The notes beneath the pieces are model-generated. The model made no database searches. It worked only from the letters and a program-made list of their open reading frames with translations, and was not told the origin of the DNA. 64,000 nt of DNA from Podarcis raffonei. Lineage: Eukaryota; Chordata; Lepidosauria; Squamata; Lacertidae. A program made the translations under genes and the position numbers. The stretch is from contig NC_070609.1 of the NCBI RefSeq assembly GCF_027172205.1, positions 60,150,501 to 60,214,500 of the forward strand, written 5' to 3'. Shown piece after piece: positions 45,470 through 55,005 of the stretch (the stretch's first letter is position 1; each line of letters begins with the position of its first letter).

Positions 45470-45990
45470 GGTGCAGCAGCTGCTATTCTAGGCTGCATCG
45501 ACAGAAGTGTAACATCCAGATCAAGGGAAGTAATAGTACAACTCTTATTCTGGGCACCACAATTTAAGGAGGATATTGACAAGCTGGAACGTGTGCAGAG
45601 GAGGATGACCAAGATGATAATGTGTCTGGAAACCAAGCCTGATGAGGAACAGTTGAAGGACTTGGGCATGTTCAGCCTGGAGTAGGGCAGGCCGAGAGGA
45701 GATATGGTAGCCATTTTCAAATATCAGAAGGGCTGTCACATGGAACAAGCTTGTTTTCTCCAGCTCTGGAGGGTAGGACTCAAAGCAATGGCTTCAAGTT
45801 ACAAGAAAGGAGATTCTGACTTAACATTGGGGAGAACTTTTGGACAGTAAGAGCAGTTTGATGGTGGAATGGACTCTTCAGAAGGTGGTGGACTCTCCTT
45901 TATTGTAGGTTTTAAAGCAGAGATTGGATTGTCATCTGCCATGGATGCTTTACTTGATATTCCTGCAATGCAGGGAGATGGACTTGTTCC
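45470..45990 (+). mobile_element. CR1 LINE, end of ORF2 and 3' UTR
   Basis: Codes remnants FWAPQFKEDIDKLERVQRRM and TKMIMCLETKPDEEQLKDLG. The 3' UTR runs to CTGCAATGCAGGGAGATGGA. 5'-truncated and diverged. Confidence 0.8.
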
Positions 45991-47015
45991 CACCCATCCC
46001 AGTGAGTTCTCCCTTTTGTCTTTGTCCCCACTTCCCAATTTGTTGATTTGTGTGCGCTCATTTTGCACAAACTGAACATGTGCAGGAATTGGCAGAACTG
46101 TGTGTGCGAACAGTAACACACACCCAGGAAGTCCCAATTTAATACAAGCTTGCATGGGCACTCTTATGTTCAATCCTAAAATGGCACACATTTCCCATTC
46201 CCAAACAGGAAAGTGCTTTGATAAGCGGTATCTGAATGGAGTACAGCCAGCCAACTGACCAATTTCCTAGACATAGATATGAAACATTTGCATTGTGAAT
46301 AAACGGAAGCGGCTCTTCCACACGTGCAGGCTATCGCTTTTTCAATTGCAGTAGTGCCGGCCCTACCATTAGGAAGAGTATGGTAGCTGCCTCTGGCAAC
46401 AGACACTGTGGGTCAGGCAGCAGCGGTCAAACGCTTATGAAAAGAACTCCATGTGGCCTGCCATACACTGCCTAAGATGCCATCAGGTGCATTGGAAGAT
46501 GCTGTCCCATCCACTGACATCTGGATGACCACATGTTCCCCATCCCTGGCCTTGAGTCAGACAAAACATCCTGTATAAAATCAATGAGTTCTGCTCTCGC
46601 AGACAGCATATGAGAGAGACTGGCTTGTGAAAATCTCCACAGACTGTATTCAGTGTTCTCTGACCACTAGTTCAAGGGTTCTTGCACCAATGGGCAGCTG
46701 AATTTTAATGTTGGAAACAGAAGGATCCCACTCAACAGGTTATGTAATCTATTGCACAAAAAGTTACCAGCTTTTGCATGCCCTTGCACAGCAGCATTCT
46801 GCTGGTGCAAGACATCTCACCTGCTTAGTGACTTTAACTTGACGCTACATTGGATACAAAGGCTGACAATTTGCTGCCTGGAAGAAACTTTTTCTGTGTC
46901 CATTGCACAGAAGCCAGCTACTATTAAACTAGCAACTGAATCTTCAGACTGGTGGGTTCTGGGTTGGTTTGTTTTTTGCAGGTGTGTTCTGTAACCCAAC
47001 ATTGCCACAGAAATA
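45991..47015. other. intergenic between PLEKHF1 and C19orf12 copy A, nothing recognised
   Basis: No gene or clear repeat seen. Confidence 0.4.
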
Positions 47016-47242
47016 CAGTGGTACCTTGGGTTAAGTACTTAATTCATTCCGGAGGTCTGTTCTTAACCTGAAACTGTTCTTAAACCTGAAGCACCACTTT
47101 AGCTAATGGGGCCTCCCGCTGCTGCCGCGCCACCGGAGCTTGATTTCTGTTCTCATCCTGAAGCAGAGTTCTTAACCTGAAGCACTATTTCTGGGTTAGC
47201 GGAGTCTGTAACCTAAAGCGTATGTAACCCGAGGTACCACTG
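47016..47242. mobile_element. mariner/Tigger-like MITE, 227 bp
   Basis: CAGTGGTACCTTGGG ... CCCGAGGTACCACTG with TA at 47014-47015 and 47243-47244. Same length and body as 507-733. It lies 220 bases downstream of the copy A stop codon. Confidence 0.9.
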
Positions 47243-47462
47243 TAGTGCATTAGTGATGGGTTTGTACTGGTGCTGTGCAAAACTCTCTGCATCCTTAACA
47301 AATAGTTACTAATGACTCTTAAAGTGGTATTGTAGCCCTTTAATTGTGTCGTCTCTGCAAAGCCTAGGACTTGCACCAAACATCCACAGTATAGTTGGCG
47401 GGATCTTCTGGCAGCATTGACTTCTCTATGTTGCTCTTCACAGACTGCTGCTCTTATGGTTT

Positions 47463-47728
47463 TTACTCTCCATACTTGATTGTAGCGCCAAGCTCCTTGG
47501 TGATGTAGTTTGTCACCACCATGAGCAATTTCTCTTGAACAGATGAGCTTCCCATGACCAGTGCTGTGAGCTGTGCCACATCCATCCAATCCATGTTCCT
47601 AACAATGGCCCGGACATCTTCATAAAGCCGTTTTTGCTCTCTTGGAGGCAGTTCCAGAATAATCTGAGGGACGGGCTTAAATTGTCCACTTGACATTGAG
47701 GCTGCAATCAAGCCACCAAGTGCCCCAC
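47463..47728 (-). CDS. C19orf12: C19orf12 copy A, last coding exon
   Basis: Codes [20 protein letters not shown] then [18 protein letters not shown] and on to the stop at 47463-47465. The acceptor AG is 47730-47729. Confidence 0.95.
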
Positions 47729-49179
47729 CTAGAAAAGCAACACAGAGAGGTGTTTTAAGCCACCCTGCTCTCAAAGCATTACACCGCTATCTAGAAAGCC
47801 TTTTTGCAGATTCAATCCTTCTGCTGCATTCATTCACTCACTCATGCACCCACACACCCCTTGTCTTCTGTTGTGGGGATAGTTTAGAGCAGGGGCCAGC
47901 AACCTTTTTCAGCCGTGGGCTGGTCCACCGTCCCTCAGACCATGTGGTGGGCCAAACTATATTTTTTTGGGGGGGGGGGAATGAACGAATTCCTATTCCC
48001 CACAAATAACCCAGAGATGCATTTTAAATAAAAGCACACATTCTACTCGTGTAAAAACACCAGGCAGGCCCCACAAATAACCCAGAGATGCATTTTAAAT
48101 AAAAGGACGCATTCTACTCACATAAAAACACGCTGATTCCTGGACTTTCTGCAGGCCGGATTGAGAAGGCAATTGGGCCACATCTGGCCCACAGGCCTTA
48201 GGTTGCCTACTCCTGGATTAGAGCTCATAAACTTGAAAACCCGGCCAGTAGGCCCACTGAATTTACTGAACATGTATTAGCTATGTCCTTTGACTACAAA
48301 TATGGTCATGCTGAGTAGGATTAGCATTTGATACGACCTAAGTAATGAACCAGCTCTTGGGTGCTGCTTTTGGAAAGGAGAAATCCCTCAGAGTAAGGAA
48401 AGTTAGGAGTAAGTAGAGTGGAAAGTTGGAAGACACCTGGGGTGGCATTTGGGAGATATAGACATTTTGACCATTGACAGCTGTAAGGCGGAAATGGAAC
48501 AGGGTGGAAGATAGAGGGGAAATAGCTCACTGGATTGAGGATTTCTGGTTCTGATCACATCCATCCCAAACTGCAATTTAGCATTAGTTCAATGTGTTTG
48601 TTCACCTCTGCCACCTCAAAAAAATCCACTCTAGCTGTACTTGCACATAGTGCTACTCCAACCCGTGGTCTGCCACAAACGTGCTGTCTCCCAAGGAGCA
48701 GATTGCAGAGTCCTTTTAGCTCTGTGCGGCACAGCAGGTAAGCCAGCCGGGATCATGATTTAGTGAAGCTGCCTTAGACTGACACCCGCAGCGGATCTCT
48801 AGGGTTTCAGGCAGAAGTCTCTCCTAGTCCTACTCTGAAGGTGCTGGCAGTGGAACCTGGGACCTTCTGCTTTCCAGGCAGGTGCTCCTTCCACTGAGCC
48901 ACAGCCTTTTCCCTTCCCATCACCAACGTGTGTTTCCGTATTCATTCACTAATGTTTTAGTTCAATGGCAAGATCTTTTTGCACTGAGGTTTCCCTTTGA
49001 TAAAGGAGCATGTTCTCACCCACTGCAAGTCCAACCGCTCCGGCCATCAAGCCTCCAGTGAAGGCACCCAAACCTGCCATAAGTGCTCCTCGTCCCGAAT
49101 GTTTGATGGCCGCCTTCATTCCCCGCACTTCAGATAACCGGCACAGAAGTTGAATCACATCATTCACATGAATCGGCAT
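47463..49179 (-). CDS. C19orf12: C19orf12-like gene, copy A, 141 aa, complete coding region
   Basis: Two coding exons on the minus strand: 49179-49020 and 47728-47463. The join falls in a glycine codon (phase 1), donor GTGAGA and acceptor TTTTCTAG. The protein begins [20 protein letters not shown] and ends [15 protein letters not shown]. Its 141 residues equal the shorter human C19orf12 isoform. Residues about 32-62 form the glycine-zipper hairpin ([20 protein letters not shown], then LAVGGALGGL), which inserts in mitochondrial and ER membranes. Glycines matching human G53, G58, G65 and G69, sites of MPAN mutations, are all kept (42, 47, 54, 58). The open frame, phases and length suggest a working gene. 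A minus-strand ATTAAA at 47344-47339 is a possible poly(A) signal. It is one of three tandem copies. Confidence 0.94.
47890..48215. mobile_element. hAT-like MITE, 326 bp, with internal 71-bp direct repeat
   Basis: Ends CAGGGGCCAGCAACC / GGTTGCCTACTCCTG flanked by GTTTAGAG and GATTAGAG. Inside, CCACAAATAACCCAGAGATG occurs twice about 71 bases apart. It lies in the second intron of copy A and is absent from copy B. Confidence 0.85.
48768..48912 (-). mobile_element. tRNA-derived SINE (family B) in copy A intron
   Basis: The minus strand begins GGCTGTGGCTCAGTGGAAGG. It sits about 110 bases downstream of the copy A exon, the same place as 56868-57042 in copy B. Confidence 0.8.
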
Positions 49180-49188
49180 TGTTTAGAC
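49020..49188 (-). CDS. C19orf12: C19orf12 copy A, first coding exon
   Basis: The acceptor TTTAAG precedes nine untranslated bases and the ATG at 49179-49177. The ATG is chosen because it gives the same start as copy B and as the short human isoform. Confidence 0.9.
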
Positions 49189-49291
49189 CTTAAATGATTT
49201 TTTAAAAAAATGTACAGTGGTCACAACACATGCATGCACAATTCAACAACTTGTTTTAAAATTATACAGACGGAAAACACACACAGAGTGT

Positions 49292-49546
49292 GCCAGTGTG
49301 GTGTAGTGGTTAAGAGCGGTAGTCTCGTAATCTGGGGAACCGGGTTCGCGTCTCCGCTCCTCCACATGCAGCTGCTGGGTGACCTTGGGCCAGTCACACT
49401 TCTGTGAAGTCTCTCAGCCCCACTCACCTCACAGAGTGTTTGTTGTGGGGGAGGAAGGGAAAGGAGAATGTTAGCCGCTTTGAGACTCCTTAAAAAGGGA
49501 GTGAAAGGCGGGATATCAAATCCAAACTCTTCTTCTTCTTCTTCTT
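49292..49546 (+). mobile_element. Sauria-type SINE, full length
   Basis: Head GTGTGGTGTAGTGGTTAAGA, B box CCGGGTTCGCGTCTCC, tail GATATCAAATCCAAACTC then (TTC)n. It lies in the first intron of copy A only, so it came in after the A/B split. Confidence 0.92.
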
Positions 49547-49548
49547 GG

Positions 49549-49863
49549 GCAGCTGCCTTCCACTTTGAGTCAGGTCACTGGTCCATATAGCTCAGGGTTG
49601 CCTACACTGATTGGCAGTAGCTCTTCTGGATTCCAGGCAGGGAGCTTTTGTTGGGAATTCCATTCCACCCTTTGCTGTAGATATGTGGGATTTCTCAGCA
49701 GCAAGGCTGAGAAGGGAGACTCTCCGGTTGGGGCCAAGCCAGCTGGCTTTCCTTCCCACGGTTCTGACAGTTTTCTCTTCCACACCTGGAGATGCAGGAG
49801 ATTGAATGTGGGACCTTCTCCTTGCAAGGCAAATGTTCTACCACTGAGTCGCTTCCCCTCCCA
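49549..49863 (-). mobile_element. tRNA-derived SINE (family B) with internal extra sequence
   Basis: The 3' part is 49549-49660 (inverted) and the head 49786-49863 (GGACCTTCTCCTTGCAAGGC). Unmatched sequence of about 125 bases lies between. It matches the position of 57374-57570 in copy B. Confidence 0.7.
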
Positions 49864-50031
49864 GCTTCCCACAATATCTTAAGCTTGACAAGCCTCATGA
49901 TTCATCTGTTGGTTTTGAACTGCAATGCTTTGGGCATTAAGACCTTTTTGGGTCTTACTTGCTGTACTTTTCTCATATGAAGCCAGAGACCAAGGATCTA
50001 CTCCCTGTTTTTATTGGAATACAAGGAGATA

Positions 50032-50272
50032 CAGTGGAACCTCGGTTGTCGAACGTAATCCGTTCCTGAAGACCGGTCAACTTACGAAACATTTGACAAC
50101 CAGGGCACAATGGGCGGTTGGCAATTTCAATGGAGAAAATTGAGAAATGCGCCTCAGAAGCCTTTCAACTTCTATGGTGCATTCGAAAATGGAAGCAATT
50201 ACTTCTGGGTTTTCGGCATTCAAAAACCAAAACGTTTGGCTTCCGAGATGCTGGAAAACCGAGGTTCCACTG
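50032..50272. mobile_element. mariner/Tigger-like MITE, 241 bp
   Basis: CAGTGGAACCTCGG / CCGAGGTTCCACTG flanked by TA. It is in the first intron of copy A and absent at the matching place of copy B. Confidence 0.9.
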
Positions 50273-50744
50273 TACAAGACTACAATCACAATCTTCTTCC
50301 ACAGCTGCAAAGAAGTTTGGTCTTGTTTTATGACCCATATTTTAGGCCTTCTAGCACCCACATAGTTCCATTTAATTTCTTGTTATCTTACAATACATTT
50401 CTTAATAACCTCATTTATTATTGTTTTTGTTGTTACTATTTGAACCTATTATTAGGGGTTTTTTTACAAAACATAACTCAGAGTCACTTGTAATCATACA
50501 TTAAAACAAATATGAAATTAAAACAGTAAAAACAAAAGGCAAAAATGCATTCATATTTTTTTAAATGTAAACGGCAAGACCAAGGCATCCCACCCACTGA
50601 AGGGGCCACAGACAATTAAAAACAAAGGTCTGGTAGAAAATAAACATATTTTTTTTAGTTCATTGCAGCTGACACCCAAGTGCAAGCAGAACTGCAACCT
50701 TCATGATTTAGCAATAGAATAAGATGTAATACAAACCCTATGGG

Positions 50745-50865
50745 TGGTATTCGGTGTTAGTACTACTCTCGAGTTGACCCACTGAAATTACTGAGCATAA
50801 ATTAATCCTGCATATTAACTTCAAAGACTCTGCTCTGAGTAGAATTAGCACTGAATGCCATCCAC
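50745..50865. repeat. dispersed repeat, TCTGAGTA family, in copy A intron
   Basis: GACCCACTGAAATTACTGAG and GCTCTGAGTAGAATTAGCAC. A matching copy is at 57750-57840 in copy B. Confidence 0.55.
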
Positions 50866-51155
50866 AGAAACTTGAAAAAGGAATATAATCTGAAAAGTGA
50901 AATGTTGCATTGCAACTAAATTTTTTAAAAAACACCCTACTCCTCTCCTTTTTCGTAGCTCAATGAATAACAAATCCTACCATGTTTCATTTAGCAGAAT
51001 GCCCAGTAAAGGATTCAGGCAGAAAACTAGGGCAGCGGCGCATGCATACAAGGGAGTAAGTCTCATTGATGTCAGTGGGCCTTACTTCTGAACAAACATG
51101 TTAATAAAGGAAACTCAATTAAAAATAGTTTAAGAGATTTTACAATATCACTCAC

Positions 51156-51400
51156 GTAACAGCTTCTCTCCTAGAGGAACCTCTTCAGATAGAATAAGAC
51201 AGCAAAATGGACCTCTTCAAGAGATAGTTCTTCTGGTTCAGGAAGCAGGCAAATTAATAAATGAAAGTAAGCAACTTTGAATAAAACCTGACTTTCAGTT
51301 TAACAAAAACCCACTGCTCACAGTTTATTGCTAATCCAATCAAGCCTCAGACACGCCTCCTTTAATCAATTGGCTCCCTCTCTGCTCCTGTGTCTCACAC
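51156..51400 (-). promoter_or_regulatory. C19orf12: C19orf12 copy A promoter and non-coding first exon
   Basis: Donor GTTAC|GTGAG ends a non-coding exon at 51156. Upstream are a CCAAT box (51336-51340 on the plus strand) and GC-box-like CGCCTCC (51354-51360). The block aligns by eye with 58361-58580 upstream of copy B, in the same order and spacing. Confidence 0.6.
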
Positions 51401-51639
51401 AAACTTGTCAGTTTTAACTTCAAGGCTCTCAGTAGCCAAGTCTGTTATCTCTCAGCCTGAATATCCACATAAGAGTCACCTTTGCTCCTTCAGTTTCACC
51501 ACACCCTAGAGTACAAAGGTTCTCCCCTTCTCAAATAATGCCTGGAATTCTCTCCCAGAATACCTAAGTCACCCCCCACCTTTGCTGTCAAATTCTTCTT
51601 GAAACCCACCTGGTCCAAGGTACCTTTTGCTTATCCTCC

Positions 51640-51885
51640 TAATCCTGGACTCCTGTGTCCTCTTCTGGGCACCACAAGTTAAGAAGGATATTGGCAAGGT
51701 GGAATGTGTGCTGAGAAGGTGGAGCAAGATGATAAAGGGCCTGGAAGCCAAGCCTTATGAGGAACTGTTGAGTTGGGTATGCTTAGTGTGGAGAGGAGGA
51801 GGCTGAGAGGTGATAAGATTGCATCTTCAAATATCTAAAGGGATGCCACTTAGAAGATGGAGCAAGGTTGTGGGGTGGTTTCTAG
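51640..51885 (+). mobile_element. CR1 LINE fragment
   Basis: CTGGGCACCACAAGTTAAGA and GGCCTGGAAGCCAAGCCTTA are from the ORF2 end, upstream of copy A. Confidence 0.7.
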
Positions 51886-52149
51886 CTGGGATGGTTGCAT
51901 CTGCATTTCCTCCCTGCTAACCCTGTGAGTAGACAAGGATTAAGAGAAGTAGGTGTCTGGACCAGGGATGAAGGAGGGGAAAGGACCTTCCATGCAAGTA
52001 ATGGCAGGGAGTGGGAGGTATGGAGGTGGGTGAATATCCATTGGGGAGGAGGAGAGCTAGTTACATCAAAGCACTTGCTTCCTCTGTTTGCCCACCATAT
52101 ATCAGAATCTGCGAATGTTGACCAAGCAAATCCCTTGTCTGTCCAGAAT

Positions 52150-52600
52150 AAAGCATCTATCATAAAATTAGAAAGTTGGAAGGGGCCTCGATCATCATCT
52201 AGTCCAACTCCCTGCAAAGCAGAAATCACAGCTAAAGCATTCCTGACAGAGGACCATCCAAGCGCCAGTGAAGGAGAGTCTACCAATGTCCTAGGTAGTC
52301 CGTCCTACTGTCAAACAACTCTTACTGTTAGAAAGTTATTCCTAACATTTCATGGGAATCTCTTTTCTTGTCATTTGAATCCATTGGTTTGGGTCCTAGC
52401 CTCCCGAGCAAGAGAAAACAAGCTCACTCCATCTTCCATGTGACAGTCCTTTAGATATTTGAAGATGGCTATCACATCTCCTATCGGTCTCCTCTAAATC
52501 CATGCTAAACATCCCCAACTCTCTCAACCATTCCTCATAAGGCTTGGTTGCCAGACCCTTGAGCATCTTGATTGCCGTCCTCTGCACGTGTTCCAGCTAA
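52150..52600 (-). mobile_element. CR1 LINE 3' end (tail type 1)
   Basis: CATCTAGTCCAACTCCCTGC at the tail and inverted remnants of the ORF2 end: ALRGLATKPYEEWLRELGMF-like coding at 52500-52580. Confidence 0.8.
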
Positions 52601-52752
52601 TGCCCTCATGATTTGATTGTCAATGAGAGGGACAACCTGACATGCGTAACTGAGACCTGGGCAGATGTGCTCAGAAATGCTGTGCCATCAGCTCCATCAC
52701 GGACGAAGCTTTGGAGTTGATGCAAGGTGTCTTCCTTGGACCTACAAAAAGG

Positions 52753-52948
52753 TCTCACCAAGGAGCTCAGAGTGCTCCCCCTCTCCATTTAATCCACACA
52801 ACCTGCCCCCCTGCCCCGTGAGGTAAGATTAGGTGAAGAATGGCAGTGACTGGCCCAGGGTCACCCAGTGAACTTCATGGCTGAGTGATTTGAACCTTGG
52901 TCTCTGCCAGGTCCTAGCCCAGCACTCTATTCCACTACATCACTGTGG
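52753..52948 (-). mobile_element. Sauria-type SINE
   Basis: CACCCAGTGAACTTCATGGC and GATTTGAACCTTGGTCTCTG are the inverted body and B box. A partial copy follows at 53280-53370. Confidence 0.75.
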
Positions 52949-53370
52949 CATATGTGCAATGCCTGCACTAAATCCTGGAAGGCTCTGCTTACCCTTTAGC
53001 CCATATTGGACTTCAGAAACTGAGTCAGTAAAGTCATACCACCTTATACATAAGTTAATGGAAAAGGGGGGGGCTCTCCTATCTCACTGCCTTAACATCT
53101 TCATAAGTCTCGCCTTTGCTCCTCTAGCTTTACCCCACTCCTCAGTTCAATGGTTTCCTCTCTCCTCAACTACTTCCTAGAAGTGTCTCCTTGAAATCCC
53201 CCAACCACTGCTTTATAAAATTCTTCCTCAAAGCCACCTTGGTCCATGACGCATTCGGCTTCACCTCCAAATCCTCATCCCGATGTTGTGAGTTTCATGG
53301 CTAAGTGGTGAGTTCAGACTCTGGTTTCTCCGAAGTCCTAGCCCTGCACTCTGTCCACTATGTCTCTCTG

Positions 53371-54290
53371 GCATATGTGTGATGCTAAAGGGAGCTTTGC
53401 TCCCATGCAAACAACAGCTTCACAGGAGCCATTCTTATCATGACCACAGCAGGGAAGAAAAGGGTTAAAATCCCTCCTCTGCAGCAGCAGCAGCAATTGT
53501 TGGCTTCATCCCCACCCCACAACCCAGTGACTGCAATTTGCATGCAGATTTAAAAATAATAACAATGATGCCGACACTTTTATCACCATGTCTACTTTGG
53601 TTCAGAGACAAATGTCCATAGCTCATCTCCCGAAGGGTTCTCTGCTCTGGTTGAAAGCAGCTTTCAGAAGTGTTTTGTAGCCTAGATAACAGGACCCTTG
53701 TACCTGGAGATGAGATCAATCGAACATTGGAGCTACAGTCACTCCCCCAGTCTACAGCCAGACCCATATTTACATCACAGGAGGCTGTCCAATGTGCCTT
53801 GCCTGCATTTGCAAGCATTTTAGTGTGGATTCCCCCTAATAAATATTTTGCTATGCAATTTTGACTAATATATGCATTTTTGCATACATTGGCTGGCTGG
53901 CTAGAGAACTTCATCACAAAATTTTGAGAAGCAAATTTCGAAGGACAGCCCACATACTAGTTCTGGAACGCAAATTAAAATGTGAATTCCATTGAAATGA
54001 AAACAAACTCGAATTTTCCCCTCATCCCTACTCAGGAGACTTGTAAACAGTTTTTAAAATGCAATCACACCAAAGCTCACAAGGGACAGATTTATTTGAA
54101 TTCAGCTGCTAAGGAGGGGTGGAAACAGAAACTTTGTTTTTTTTCTATGTTCTTGGCACTCTGTTTCAAAAAGGCACATTCCAACTCTGAACGTTTCCTT
54201 TTCTGATCAAGATTAGTGGGGAAATGGAAGAAAACAAGCATATAAGGATAAAAATGGGAGACAAAAGGCACCCCGCACCAATGGATCTAG
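53371..54290. other. intergenic between copies A and B, nothing recognised
   Basis: No gene or clear repeat. A minus-strand AATAAA at 54096-54091 could serve copy B as a poly(A) signal. Confidence 0.4.
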
Positions 54291-54480
54291 AGCTGTGTAT
54301 GCGCCATACATTTAAAGGACACCGCTTTCTCCCAAAATAATCCTGGGAACTGTAGTTTACTCCTCACAGAGCTATAATTCACCAGCAACCTTTTAAAAGC
54401 TACAGTTCCCAGGATTATTTTGGGGAAAGTCAAATGCTTTAAATGTTTGGTGCCTGCTTAGCCTAGGACCTGCACCACAC
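54291..54480. repeat. TIR repeat family D copy
   Basis: CATACATTTAAAGGACACCG and GTTCCCAGGATTATTTTGGG. It lies just downstream of the copy B stop, as related sequence does for copy A at 47265-47380. Confidence 0.55.
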
Positions 54481-54546
54481 ATTCCCCGTGAGGCTGGTGG
54501 TATCTTCATCCGGCCTCTGCTTCTGAATGCACACACATTGGTTTCG

Positions 54547-54821
54547 TCAAGGTTTCGTTTTGTCGAACTTGATTTCGGCTTTGAGTTCATTGGCGAGATA
54601 GTCCATCACCACCCCAATCAGTTGCTCTTGTATGGCTACATCCTCCATGATCAGGTTCATGAGCTGCACCACGTTCGGCCACTCCATGTCCTGGATGACT
54701 CGAAAGGCTATCTTGTACAGTTGCTGCTGCTTCGCGGGAGGCATTTCCCGAATAATCTGACGGGCAGGCTTAAATTGTCCAGCCGTCATCTGGGAGCCGA
54801 CCAAGCCACCAACTGTACCCC
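54547..54821 (-). CDS. C19orf12: C19orf12 copy B, last coding exon
   Basis: Codes GTVGGLVGSQMTAGQFKPAR through the stop TGA at 54549-54547. The acceptor AG is 54823-54822. Confidence 0.93.
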
Positions 54822-54954
54822 CTAGAAAAGCCACACAGAGAGAAGTATCGTTTTGTAAGACATCCTGCTTTGAAAGCTTTGCAGCCCAATCCAGAAAATA
54901 TTTTGCAGATTCAAGAGTTCTGGTGCATAATAATAAATAATAATAATAATAATA

Positions 54955-55005
<51 letters not shown>

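Noticed and set aside
48949-49019. Read-through of copy A first coding exon past the donor
   Set aside because: The donor GTGAGA at 49019 fits the phase of the downstream exon and the known protein, so the extra residues are intronic.
49292-49365. tRNA gene
   Set aside because: The A and B boxes belong to a SINE head: it continues into the SINE body and does not form a proper cloverleaf with an anticodon arm.
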